57,120 nt of DNA, from the NCBI GenBank assembly GCA_031285775.1, contig JAITVN010000053.1, forward strand, positions 1-57,120. The letters run 5' to 3'. How positions within the stretch are numbered: position 1 is the stretch's first letter; every line of letters starts with the position of its first letter. Of this stretch, positions 15,341 through 24,229 are shown piece after piece. Below the pieces are notes generated by a model. It searched no databases. It saw only the letters and a list, made by a program, of their open reading frames with translations, and was not told where the DNA came from. A program made the position numbers and the translations under genes. The DNA is from Streptococcaceae bacterium (lineage in GTDB: Bacteria > Bacillota > Bacilli > Lactobacillales > Streptococcaceae).

Positions 15341-16795
15341 ATGAAAACAGAAAAGCAATTAAAAGATAAAAGAAAATTAATCATATTTCCAGTTATTGCC
15401 ATAACTGTCATGCTTGGATTGATCACTTTAATCACTTTCAAGAATCTAAAACCAGACAAACAAATTGTGCAGATTAGTACTCATAAAGTTGAGACGAGTG
15501 CCAAGCGTCTTTTTAAAGGAATTGTAAGACATTCCCACACGGACAATTATATGTTAGACACTAGTCTGGGCGCTCAACCAACCGTAAAGGTCAAATCAGG
15601 ACAAAGTATAACTGCTGGACAAGTTATTATGACTTACGATACGAAAGAATCGGATTTTACAAGTCTATCCTATGCTGTTAAAGCAGCAGAGCTCACACTC
15701 GCTCAGAATCAGGAAAATGTGGCGACAGCACAGCAGAAAGCGGGCAAACTTCAAGTTAAATACAATCAAGCATTAACAGATAAGGCTGCTTTAACAAGTC
15801 ACAACTCTACTGTGACGAATCATGTTGACCCTGCTGCCATTCAGGCGCAAATCATAAGTAATAGTGAGGCAATTAAGCAACAAGATTACGTCATACAAAC
15901 GGCACAGTTAAATCTAGAACAGGCTCAGGCTACTTTGTCGAATGTTCAGCCGAACGAATCTTCTCCATCAAATCTTAGGTCTGATTTGACCAGTCTTGAA
16001 TACGCTGTAAAGCAGGCGGAGCTTGCTCTATCACAAGCTCAGAACACAATGCAAGATCTTCAAGAACAAGCTTCAAGTTTCAAAACTCAGCATCAACAGG
16101 CACTTGAAGATCAAAAAGCCGCCCAAGACAATGAAACTCAGCTTGAAAACTCCCAAGATTCAAGTGCTGTACAAGCAGAAATAGACAGCAATGACCAGAA
16201 TATTCAACAGCTGACTCAGTCAGTTGCGACAAATTCTCTAGCTTTACAGTCTGCTCAGGCAAGTCTAGCAGAAGCTCAGCGAACGGGACAAGTTACGGTA
16301 AAGGCAAAAAACTCTGGTGTTGTGAAGCTGGGTGATCCCGATGACACGAGTAAACCTTTGATTAGTATTTCAAGTACAGTGACTGTCGTCACAGGGCAAA
16401 TTTCTGAGTTTGACTATGATAAATTAAAGGTGGGTGATAAGGTTCAGATTAAGACGATTAATCTCCAGCAAACAATTTCTGGTGTTGTAGCTTCAATTGA
16501 TACAACACCAACTAGTGGAAGTACATCTGAGACAACGAGTTCAACTTCTTACTATACTTTTACAATCACTCCGTCTAAAAATCTTCAAGTTGGAAATAAT
16601 GTCCAGATTTCACTTTCTGATGACACTCTGCATATCCCTTCATCAGCAGTCAAAGATGGTTATGTCCGACTTAAGAAAGACGGGAAGTTTGTCAAAAAAG
16701 CAGTAAAAACTCAGGCAGCGTCAAATGGTAAATTGCTGGTTATTTCAGGCCTTAAAGCGGGCGATGTTATTGCAGAAGACGGAGAAGTCAAATGA
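15341..16795 (+). CDS. HlyD/MacA-like membrane fusion protein of a MacAB-type exporter
   Basis: About 484 residues from the ATG at 15341 (GAGGA 5 bases upstream). There is one N-terminal membrane anchor (LIIFPVIAITVMLGLITLIT) and a barrel-sandwich half (VKVKSGQSITAGQVIMTYDT). Two long, internally repetitive, Gln/Ala-rich coiled-coil segments carry repeated LEYAVKQAELALSQAQ-like units. The second lipoyl half (VTVKAKNSGVVKLGD) and a beta-barrel end follow. It would bridge the permease and the cell wall space. Stop and start overlap with the ATPase gene (ATGA), as in as-48FG and yknXY. Confidence 0.85.
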   Translation: MKTEKQLKDKRKLIIFPVIAITVMLGLITLITFKNLKPDKQIVQISTHKVETSAKRLFKGIVRHSHTDNYMLDTSLGAQPTVKVKSGQSITAGQVIMTYDTKESDFTSLSYAVKAAELTLAQNQENVATAQQKAGKLQVKYNQALTDKAALTSHNSTVTNHVDPAAIQAQIISNSEAIKQQDYVIQTAQLNLEQAQATLSNVQPNESSPSNLRSDLTSLEYAVKQAELALSQAQNTMQDLQEQASSFKTQHQQALEDQKAAQDNETQLENSQDSSAVQAEIDSNDQNIQQLTQSVATNSLALQSAQASLAEAQRTGQVTVKAKNSGVVKLGDPDDTSKPLISISSTVTVVTGQISEFDYDKLKVGDKVQIKTINLQQTISGVVASIDTTPTSGSTSETTSSTSYYTFTITPSKNLQVGNNVQISLSDDTLHIPSSAVKDGYVRLKKDGKFVKKAVKTQAASNGKLLVISGLKAGDVIAEDGEVK

Positions 16796-17454
16796 TTCGA
16801 CTGGAACATGTAACAAAATCATTCCTCATCAATAAAGAGCCCTTCCTTGTCCTCAAATACCTCAATTTCTCAGTTAGAGCAGGCGAATTCATCGGTATTC
16901 TGGGGAGGTCAGGTTCTGGAAAATCGACATTGTTAAATCTGATTGGATTTTTGGACGCGAAATTCGACGGCAACTATTACTTTGAAGACAAATTGATCAG
17001 TGATTACAGTGATGATGAGCTATCAAGTATTCGTAATCACAATGTCGGCTTTGTTTTTCAGAATTTCGGCTTGATTGAAAATATGACAGTTCGACAAAAT
17101 GTGGCTGTTCCTTTGATGTACAGTGGTGTTTCAGCAAGAAGCTCCAAAGAAAAAGTGGAAGCAGCCTTATCAAAAGTTGGTTTAGCTGATTTTATGGATC
17201 AATCTGTTCGATTGCTTTCCGGCGGGCAGCGCCAAAGAGTAGCTGTTGCTCGCGCTATTGTCAATCAGCCAAGTTTCATCATTGCGGACGAGCCGACAGG
17301 CGCTTTGGACAGTCATACTTCTCGAGAAATCATGGATCTTTTCCAGGCATTAAATCGCCAGGGAACGACCGTTATTTTGGTGACACATGATGAAAGTCTC
17401 AAAAGTTATTGTGACCGAGTGATTCATTTGCTGGACGGGGAGATTGTAGAATGA
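16792..17454 (+). CDS. MacB/LolD-type ABC transporter ATP-binding protein
   Basis: A 220-residue ATPase with Walker A GRSGSGKSTLLN, Q-loop FVFQNFGL, signature LLSGGQRQRVAVARA, Walker B IIADEPTGALD and switch VTHDE. The sequence is typical of the LolD/MacB/YknY group that partners FtsX-type permeases. It overlaps both neighbours by four bases. In this locus it matches As-48G and probably powers a second transporter for the circular bacteriocin. Confidence 0.9.
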   Translation: MIRLEHVTKSFLINKEPFLVLKYLNFSVRAGEFIGILGRSGSGKSTLLNLIGFLDAKFDGNYYFEDKLISDYSDDELSSIRNHNVGFVFQNFGLIENMTVRQNVAVPLMYSGVSARSSKEKVEAALSKVGLADFMDQSVRLLSGGQRQRVAVARAIVNQPSFIIADEPTGALDSHTSREIMDLFQALNRQGTTVILVTHDESLKSYCDRVIHLLDGEIVE

Positions 17455-18632
17455 AATTTCGGATGATCTTGCAGAATGCTTATTTGGCACTTCGACAAAA
17501 CCTGCGTCGAAGTCTCCTGACAATGGTGGGAATCATCATTGGCGTCTCGGCAGTCATTACGATTTTGTCATTAGGCAACGGCTTTAAAAGCTATACAATG
17601 AAAAATCTGACTCAGTCAAATTCGCAGAATGTCGGTGTAGAGATTAGTTTTATGGCAGATGACCTTACGAGTGTAGGGAATTTTTTTACTGAATCTGATT
17701 TGCATCTGGCAGAGACAGTTTCAGGTGTTGACTCTGCAGCCTATGTTAAGAATGATTCGACCGCAGTCATGCAGGATTTCTATTTTGGGACGACGAGATA
17801 TTCAAAGACGGTGGGACTGGTAAAAAAATCAGAAGAAAGTATTGATGTCGGTCGTAATCTTACAGAAGAAGATAATGAGGTGCTCGAGAGAGTTGCGGTT
17901 GTCTCAAGCGATTTAGCTCGCAAAATTTCTTCAGAGAAAGGGGAAGTTCTGGGTTACGGCTTGTCAATCGATGGCGAACTCTATACGGTTGTGGGTATTT
18001 TTTCCGGGAACAGCAATGATTTATTGACAAATGGCGATGTTGAGATTCCAGTGAAAACTTACAATTATTTTCACTCTCAAAACAAAAGTATTTCGGCCAT
18101 CAGAATTAAAGTGGGAGCAGGCCACAAGCCCAGCACAGTTGCCGACAAAGTGGTACAGAAACTAACAGAAAGCGGAACGATGACAAGCCAGGGAAGCTAT
18201 TCAACGTTAGATATGTCAGGTTTATTGGATGGAATTAGTAAGATTTTATCAGCCTTAACCTTATTTATCTCAGGAATTGCCGGCATTTCACTCTTTATTG
18301 CCGGTGTTGGTGTGATGAACATGATGTACACCTCAGTCAGTGAACGCACTCAAGAAATTGGCGTCAGGCGTGCCATGGGCGCAAGGAAATCTGATATCAG
18401 ACAGCAGTTTCTGGCAGAGGGACTGTTGTTGACTGTCTCATCTGGGGTCATCGGTTATATCATTGGCTACTTGATTGCGCTTTTGATTTCACAATTTTTA
18501 CCTTTCCAAGTTGTCCCAGATTTATTCACGATCTCCCTGGCTGTTGGAATTACCACGGCTCTGGGATTGATTTTCAGTGTTGCACCAGCAAATTCAGCCT
18601 CAAGAAAAGAGGTCGTAGAAATCTTAAGGTAG
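17451..18632 (+). CDS. FtsX/MacB-type ABC transporter permease
   Basis: A 393-residue permease: an N-terminal membrane helix (RRSLLTMVGIIIGVSAVITIL), a large extracellular MacB-type domain (residues about 45-265), then three C-terminal membrane helices with the family motif MYTSVSERTQEIGVRRAMGA. It completes the MFP-ATPase-permease exporter and corresponds to As-48H/YknZ. It is the last gene of the bacteriocin locus; no clear terminator is seen before the fbp promoter. Confidence 0.9.
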   Translation: MKFRMILQNAYLALRQNLRRSLLTMVGIIIGVSAVITILSLGNGFKSYTMKNLTQSNSQNVGVEISFMADDLTSVGNFFTESDLHLAETVSGVDSAAYVKNDSTAVMQDFYFGTTRYSKTVGLVKKSEESIDVGRNLTEEDNEVLERVAVVSSDLARKISSEKGEVLGYGLSIDGELYTVVGIFSGNSNDLLTNGDVEIPVKTYNYFHSQNKSISAIRIKVGAGHKPSTVADKVVQKLTESGTMTSQGSYSTLDMSGLLDGISKILSALTLFISGIAGISLFIAGVGVMNMMYTSVSERTQEIGVRRAMGARKSDIRQQFLAEGLLLTVSSGVIGYIIGYLIALLISQFLPFQVVPDLFTISLAVGITTALGLIFSVAPANSASRKEVVEILR

Positions 18633-18707
18633 AAACTGCAACGCCCTACAAAAGACTGAATTGCCGAAAAATTCTGATATAATAGCCTTAAAAGGGAAGT
18701 TTTAAGT

Positions 18708-20642
18708 ATGGGTAATAAATATTACAAACTGCTCAAAGAGAATTACCAAACCAAAGAAAATGTTCTGACAGAAATCATCAACCTCAGCGCTATCTGTGAG
18801 CTCCCAAAAGGCACGGAGCATTTCGTGAGCGACTTGCATGGCGAATTTCTAGCTTTTGATCACGTCTTGAGGAATGGCTCTGGCGGCATCAAGGAGAAAA
18901 TCAGAGAATGTTTTCCCAACTTTTCTGCGGCTGAAGTCACTGATCTGGCCGTTCTGATTTATTACCCGAAAGAAAAACTTATTCAGGTGATTGCAGACAA
19001 GAAACCTGAAAACCTGCCTTCCTGGTACCAAGTGGTAATCATTCAGCTCCTGCAAGTGCTCGTGCTGGTTGGCGGAAAATACACTCAGTCTAAAATTCGT
19101 AAGGCGCTCCCATCTCAATTCAGCTACATTATCGAGGAGCTTTTGGACGAAGTGGACAATGAAGCCGAGAAAAAAGAGTATTTTGCCTCCATCATCCAAA
19201 AGATTATCAGTTTGGGACAGGCGCAGGCTCTGATTGAGGCGCTGGCAAATACCGTACGACGGCTGACAATTGATCATCTTCACGTGGTAGGCGACATCTA
19301 CGACCGAGGTCCTTATCCTGATTTGATTATCGATCGCCTGATGACGCTGCCCTCCGTGGACATTCAGTGGGGGAATCACGATATCATTTGGATGGCAGCA
19401 ATGGCAGGTTCACGCCTAGCAATGATGAATGTCGTACGTATCTGCGCGCGTTATGGAAATCTAGACATCATTGAGGACCGGTACGGGATTAATTTGCGAC
19501 CACTGATTGATTACTCACAGAAATATTACCATCCAGCTGACGCGTTCGCAGCCAAGTTAGATGAGAAGGAGCGTTTGTCAATCTCCGCTCATGAGCAGGG
19601 AATACTCAACGTCCTTCAGCAGTCAACGGCGATTTTACAGTTTAAGCTGGAATCTCAGCTGATTCAGCGTCGGCCGGATTTTGGGCTTGAAGCGCGTGAT
19701 CTTTTGCATAGAATTGATTATGACAAGCAGGAAATCAGGCTTGATGACCGTAAAACCTACCAGTTGGAGAACTTTCATGCGCCGACAATTGCGGATACTG
19801 CTCATCCAGAAAAACTAACAGACGAAGAAGAACAACTGTTGGAGAAGCTAATGCAGAGCTTTCAGAGCTCGGAAAAGCTTCGCAGGCACACTGATTTTCT
19901 TCTGAAAAAAGGTTCAATTTACCTCTGCTACAATGATAATTTGCTGATTCACGGCTGTATACCGCTGCATGAAAACGGGGATTTTAAGTCTTTCCGCGTG
20001 GAGGGACATTCCTATTCTGGGAAGGCGCTCTTGGACTTCTTTGAACAAAAAGTTCGGGAGAGTTTCAAAAATCCTAAAGAAGGTAAAGATCTAGCCACCG
20101 ACCTGCTCTGGTACCTTTGGACTGGTGAGTGCTCGTCGCTCTTCGGCAAAGCGGCGATGACCACTTTTGAGCGCTACTACATCAAAGACAAACATACACA
20201 TATTGAAAAGAAAAACGCTTACTATCAGTTGAGAAATGATGAAGAAGTGGTTTCCAGACTGCTTGAGGCCTTCGGTCTTTCCGAAGAAGGGCACATTATT
20301 AATGGCCACACGCCTGTAAAGGAAAAAGACGGCGAAAACCCGATAAAAGCAGGTGGTCACTTGATTGTGATAGACGGCGGTTTCTCCAAGGCCTACCGTA
20401 AGGAGACTGGAATTGCTGGCTACACATTACTTTACAACAGTTTCGGCATGCTGCTCGTGGCGCATCAGCCCTTCAAAGGGATTGAAGATGCTGTAGATAA
20501 AGGACTTGACATCGTTTCTTCTGTCCGACTCGTTGATCAAGTCAAGCATCGTAAGCGCGTCAAAGATACCAATGTCGGTCAGAAACTGCTGGAAGACATC
20601 AAAGACTTGGAATATCTTTATGAGCATATGGATAAGGATTAA
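18708..20642 (+). CDS. fbp: Fructose-1,6-bisphosphatase, class III
   Basis: A 644-residue protein, full length for the Firmicutes class III enzyme. Metallophosphatase motifs are in order: SDLHGEF near residue 43, GDIYDRGPYP near 196, and WGNHD near 222; the C terminus has INGHTPVKEKDG and VIDGGFSKAY. It hydrolyses fructose-1,6-bisphosphate in gluconeogenesis, which growth on uronates (entering as pyruvate and triose phosphate) would require. An extended -10 (TGATATAAT, 18675-18683) lies 24 bases before the ATG, with an AAGGGAAG ribosome site. Confidence 0.95.
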   Translation: MGNKYYKLLKENYQTKENVLTEIINLSAICELPKGTEHFVSDLHGEFLAFDHVLRNGSGGIKEKIRECFPNFSAAEVTDLAVLIYYPKEKLIQVIADKKPENLPSWYQVVIIQLLQVLVLVGGKYTQSKIRKALPSQFSYIIEELLDEVDNEAEKKEYFASIIQKIISLGQAQALIEALANTVRRLTIDHLHVVGDIYDRGPYPDLIIDRLMTLPSVDIQWGNHDIIWMAAMAGSRLAMMNVVRICARYGNLDIIEDRYGINLRPLIDYSQKYYHPADAFAAKLDEKERLSISAHEQGILNVLQQSTAILQFKLESQLIQRRPDFGLEARDLLHRIDYDKQEIRLDDRKTYQLENFHAPTIADTAHPEKLTDEEEQLLEKLMQSFQSSEKLRRHTDFLLKKGSIYLCYNDNLLIHGCIPLHENGDFKSFRVEGHSYSGKALLDFFEQKVRESFKNPKEGKDLATDLLWYLWTGECSSLFGKAAMTTFERYYIKDKHTHIEKKNAYYQLRNDEEVVSRLLEAFGLSEEGHIINGHTPVKEKDGENPIKAGGHLIVIDGGFSKAYRKETGIAGYTLLYNSFGMLLVAHQPFKGIEDAVDKGLDIVSSVRLVDQVKHRKRVKDTNVGQKLLEDIKDLEYLYEHMDKD

Positions 20643-20663
20643 CTGAACATTATTCAAAAATCA

Positions 20664-20700
20664 AAAGACCAAACTCTCAGTCATAACGAATTTGGTCTTT
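20664..20700. terminator. Bidirectional terminator between fbp and the symporter gene
   Basis: AAAGACCAAA (20664-20673) pairs over 10 bp with TTTGGTCTTT (20691-20700). It lies between two convergent genes and carries A- and T-rich flanks, so it can act on both strands. Confidence 0.8.
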
Positions 20701-20721
20701 CAATTTACAAGTCAGCAGGAA

Positions 20722-21984
20722 TTACTGCAAAGCAGGCGCCTCAACCTCACTTACTTCAGTGACAGCGACATCTTCTGCTTTCTTTATCCAGCCCTTACCA
20801 TCAATGATACGACTCAGCATCATACCTACACCTACATCACCTGTCGCGTTAATGGCAGTCGCTGGAGCATCCGTGATCGTTCCGATTAAAATCATGATTG
20901 GAATAGACACTTCAGGGAAACCGAAAGCTGAGACAATGAAGATCTCACCAGTGTATCCGCCTGCAGGAATTGCTCCCATGACACAAGAAGCCAGCACAGA
21001 AACCGCGATTGCGATAATGATATTCTTGGGATTAGACATATCAACGCCGAAGACACTACTCATAAAGACAATTTTCAAAATCTGAATAAGCACCGCACCA
21101 TCCTTGTGTAGGTTTGCCCCCAACGGAATCGTCAGACTGTTAATCTCTTCAGATAAGCCGATTTTCTCGCCGGCAATGAGATTTGTCGGGATTGCAGCCG
21201 CACTTGAACACGTACCTAGAGATGTCAAAGTCGGAGGAATGATATATTTGAAGAAACTCCTGATGCCTTCACGCCCAGCCCCAATAAAGGCCATGATTAC
21301 ACTAGATGCGAAATAATAGACTACAGAGGCAATGAAGAAGATGATGATCGCCCGTGACAGCGGACCGACGATTTCAGAACCCTGCTGCCCAATCAGAACT
21401 GCGAAGAAGGAGCCTAATCCGAGCGGTGCAAGGAGCATGACGTAACCGACAATCTTGATAATAACTTTTGAAAGTTGATCAATGACCTCGGTAACCTTTG
21501 CGGTCTTTTCCCCCAAGCTTGAAAGTGCAATCCCGAAAATAATCGTGAAGACAATCAGCGCCATCAGACTCTGACGCGACCAAAGCAGAGGGAAATCATT
21601 CACGGTCAGCATAGACAGAATATCAATATTTGCCTTGCCAGCATCAATTTTCTGAGTCATATCAAGGACAACGCCTTTAGAAGGATCAAATATCATCGTC
21701 ACAATGAGCATGTAAATCGCTGCCAGAATTCCTGTCACTATGAAGAGTGTAAACATGATGCCGAGGATCTTTCCCAGCCTTTTAGTACTCTTCATGTTAG
21801 AAATTGCCGAAACCAGTGACGTAAAAATCAGGGGTACGATACAGACGTAAAGAAGATTTAGGAAAATCGTCGCAAAAGGCTGCAGAACTTCTGCTTTCGG
21901 GCCGATGAAGCCTCCGAGAACAGCTCCAGCAACCATTGAGGTCAGCAAAATAATGGACGACCGATAGTTTTTAAGGACACGCAT
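20722..21984 (-). CDS. Dicarboxylate/amino acid:cation symporter (DAACS family)
   Basis: A 420-residue transporter of the glutamate/aspartate/serine symporter fold. Family landmarks are the serine-rich hairpin motif GTCSSAAAIPTNLIAGEK and the C-terminal TDAPATAINATGDVGVGM segment, with about eight membrane helices and two re-entrant loops. It imports an amino or dicarboxylic acid with sodium or protons. It starts 5 bases after the stop of the MalY-like gene, so lyase and transporter form one operon. Cystine or a related amino acid is a possible substrate, by analogy with other lyase-transporter pairs. Confidence 0.88.
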   Translation of the reverse strand: MRVLKNYRSSIILLTSMVAGAVLGGFIGPKAEVLQPFATIFLNLLYVCIVPLIFTSLVSAISNMKSTKRLGKILGIMFTLFIVTGILAAIYMLIVTMIFDPSKGVVLDMTQKIDAGKANIDILSMLTVNDFPLLWSRQSLMALIVFTIIFGIALSSLGEKTAKVTEVIDQLSKVIIKIVGYVMLLAPLGLGSFFAVLIGQQGSEIVGPLSRAIIIFFIASVVYYFASSVIMAFIGAGREGIRSFFKYIIPPTLTSLGTCSSAAAIPTNLIAGEKIGLSEEINSLTIPLGANLHKDGAVLIQILKIVFMSSVFGVDMSNPKNIIIAIAVSVLASCVMGAIPAGGYTGEIFIVSAFGFPEVSIPIMILIGTITDAPATAINATGDVGVGMMLSRIIDGKGWIKKAEDVAVTEVSEVEAPALQ

Positions 21985-21989
21985 TGCTT

Positions 21990-23183
21990 TTACTCACTTT
22001 CCAATTTTGCCAGCTCTCTCGTAATCTGATCGGCTGCAAATTTGACATATTTCGGGTCTGTGGCCATATTCAGCCGCACAAAACCTTTGCAGGCGTCACT
22101 GAACCATTCGCCGAAGTCAATGGCCAGATGACACTTATTCTGGATGAAGTCTTTTGTATCTTCAGGCTTGACATAAGCTGTCAAGTCAATCCACATCAAG
22201 TAAGTTGCCTCAAGTTCAGTTACGACAACCTTTGGGAACTTCGTCGTCAATTCAGTTTTCAAATAATTAAAGTTGGATTCTATCGTATCCAGCAGGCCTT
22301 CCAGCCAGTCTTCGCCGCCTTTATATGCAGCTTCAGCCGCAACAATTCCCAAAATACTTAGCTCCACCTGATTAAAGGCTTTCATACGCAAGTCGTATTC
22401 TGCCCGCAGCTCGGGGTCAGGAATAATCACATTTGAGTTCAGCAGACAAGCCAAATTGAAAGTCTTCGAAGGTGCTGTCAGCACAATCAGATTCTTGTGA
22501 TAAGCACCATTGTTCACGCTCAGGCTAGACACAAACTTGCGTCCGCCCAATAGAATATCCTGATGAATCTCATCAGAAACCACGAGCACATCATGTTTCG
22601 CGCAAATACTCAGCACCTGATCAAGCTCTTCTTCTGACCAAATGCGTCCTGCTGGATTGTGCGGCGAGCAGAGAATAAAAAGCTTAACAGATTCAGAAAC
22701 AATCTTCGCTTCGAAATCCTCCAAGTCCATGTAATAACGGCCGTCAATTCGCTTGAGCTCTGAACGCACCAGCTTACGATGCGTATCAATTGCCGCATTG
22801 TGCATCGGATAGTAAACTGGCGACTGAATAATCACACCATCGCCTTCTTTAGTGAATGCATTCACACAATTGTAGAAAGACGCCACAACACCTGGTGAAA
22901 AGCGAATCCAATCCTTTTCAACCACAGTATCATGATGCTTTTTCTGCCAATTGATAAATGCTTCATAGTAACTGTCTGGTGCCATCGTGTAGCCGAATAC
23001 GCCATGATCCACGCGCTCATGCAATGCTTCCTGAACTACTTCCGGCACCTTGAATTCCATGTCAGCTACCCACATTGCTGTCAGATCTGGATCACCAAAC
23101 CTGACGCCCAAAGCATCCCACTTAAGAGAAGCAGTGCCATGGCGCTCTACAGCGTAGCTTTTTACAAATTCTTCAGATTTCAT
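21990..23183 (-). CDS. MalY/PatB-family PLP-dependent aminotransferase / C-S lyase
   Basis: A 397-residue fold-type I PLP enzyme of the MalY/PatB group. The cofactor Lys is in LTAPSKTFNLACL, and conserved substrate/PLP residues are in SPVYYPMHNA, CSPHNPAGRIW and VSDEIHQDI. These enzymes cleave cystathionine or related C-S bonds to homocysteine, pyruvate and ammonia, and can act as aminotransferases. Co-transcription with an amino-acid symporter and a divergent MarR regulator fits sulphur amino-acid metabolism. A GAGGTAAAAAG ribosome site precedes the ATG. Confidence 0.88.
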   Translation of the reverse strand: MKSEEFVKSYAVERHGTASLKWDALGVRFGDPDLTAMWVADMEFKVPEVVQEALHERVDHGVFGYTMAPDSYYEAFINWQKKHHDTVVEKDWIRFSPGVVASFYNCVNAFTKEGDGVIIQSPVYYPMHNAAIDTHRKLVRSELKRIDGRYYMDLEDFEAKIVSESVKLFILCSPHNPAGRIWSEEELDQVLSICAKHDVLVVSDEIHQDILLGGRKFVSSLSVNNGAYHKNLIVLTAPSKTFNLACLLNSNVIIPDPELRAEYDLRMKAFNQVELSILGIVAAEAAYKGGEDWLEGLLDTIESNFNYLKTELTTKFPKVVVTELEATYLMWIDLTAYVKPEDTKDFIQNKCHLAIDFGEWFSDACKGFVRLNMATDPKYVKFAADQITRELAKLESE

Positions 23184-23260
23184 CTTTTTACCTCTATTTT
23201 TTATTTTTCGCAGATAGTTTAGAGCCTTTACTATCTTTCAGAGTTATTATAGCGCTTTCA

Positions 23261-23315
23261 TATGGTTTGTCAACAGATATGGGGAAATATTATATAGTTT
23301 CGGGACTAAACCATA
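23261..23315. promoter_or_regulatory. Candidate operator between malY-like and marR genes
   Basis: TATGGTTT (23261-23268) is the inverted copy of AAACCATA (23308-23315) in the divergent intergenic region. The dyad arms would suit binding by the adjacent MarR regulator. A TATAAT-like box on the + strand near 23358 probably serves marR. Binding is an inference. Confidence 0.35.
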
Positions 23316-23394
23316 AGATATGTTGAAAATTCCGCTTCCCTTTCACTAGAACAATGTGTATAATGGGAATAAGTAGAGACAGGGGAAAGAATAA

Positions 23395-23901
23395 ATGGAT
23401 AACAGTGAAAAAAGCATTAATCAGCAGAGAGACTCAGTTGATGAACAGTTTAGACTCTTAAATAAACGGCATAACAACATTTATCAATTTGTCATTTTAT
23501 ATTACAATTACATCATCTCAAAGCACGACTACGGGACTGGCGAATCCCTCTCAATGATCGAGTCCCATACCATTACCTACATTGAAGAAAACCCGGGAAC
23601 GACAGTCAGTGAACTCGCTCAGTTCTGGAGTAAAACCAAGGGTGCGGTTTCACAGACTGTCACGAAACTCATTGACAAAGGCTACATTGTCAGAAAACAG
23701 TCTGAGCAGAGCGCCAGAGTTTACCACCTTTATGTGACTGAAAAAGGGCTCAAACTCAGTAAAGCACACAAGCTTTACGACACCATAGACATTGCCAAAA
23801 CCATCGGCCAACTCTTGGAAACACGAACAACCGAAGAAATCGAAACTTTCTTCAAAGTGCTCCATGATTACATTCCATTGCTGAAAAATGATTTCAAGTG
23901 A
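23395..23901 (+). CDS. MarR-family transcriptional regulator
   Basis: A 168-residue winged-helix protein. The recognition helix and wing are in TVSELAQFWSKTKGAVSQTV and DKGYIVRKQSEQSARVYHLYVTEKG, typical MarR features, flanked by dimerisation helices. It is transcribed away from the MalY-like/symporter operon and probably controls it through the dyads between them. The ligand cannot be read from the sequence. A GGGGAAAG site precedes the ATG. Confidence 0.88.
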   Translation: MDNSEKSINQQRDSVDEQFRLLNKRHNNIYQFVILYYNYIISKHDYGTGESLSMIESHTITYIEENPGTTVSELAQFWSKTKGAVSQTVTKLIDKGYIVRKQSEQSARVYHLYVTEKGLKLSKAHKLYDTIDIAKTIGQLLETRTTEEIETFFKVLHDYIPLLKNDFK

Positions 23902-24229
23902 CAGCTCATAAAAAAGTACAAATAAGAGAGGAAACCAAAAAACAGAGGAGTGAAGAAAGAAAAATAAATAGACAAAACATAATAAATTGACCTAAAACTT
24001 TTCAAGAATCTTGAGATTTTTTGAAATGATAAATTGGCTAGCCCACTTCTGATTGATATTGTTTATTCTTAGAATTCCAAATAAGTTTTGTACAGCCTGC
24101 AAGATTACTAAGATAAAAAAGTTGATTTAGAAAACATTTGTCTCTAAAACTGTGTTATAATTTTATCGTTATGTTCTGATTTTGTCGTTTCAAGGATCAG
24201 AAACTACATTTGCGGAAGAGGGTATTTTT
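23902..24229 (+). other. Intergenic region with the promoter of the LTA-synthase-like gene
   Basis: No gene is supported here. TCAAGAATCTTGA (24002-24014) followed by a T-run is a weak terminator candidate for marR. An extended -10 (TGTTATAAT, 24153-24161) probably starts transcription of the downstream sulfatase-fold gene, giving a leader of roughly 60 bases. Confidence 0.45.
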
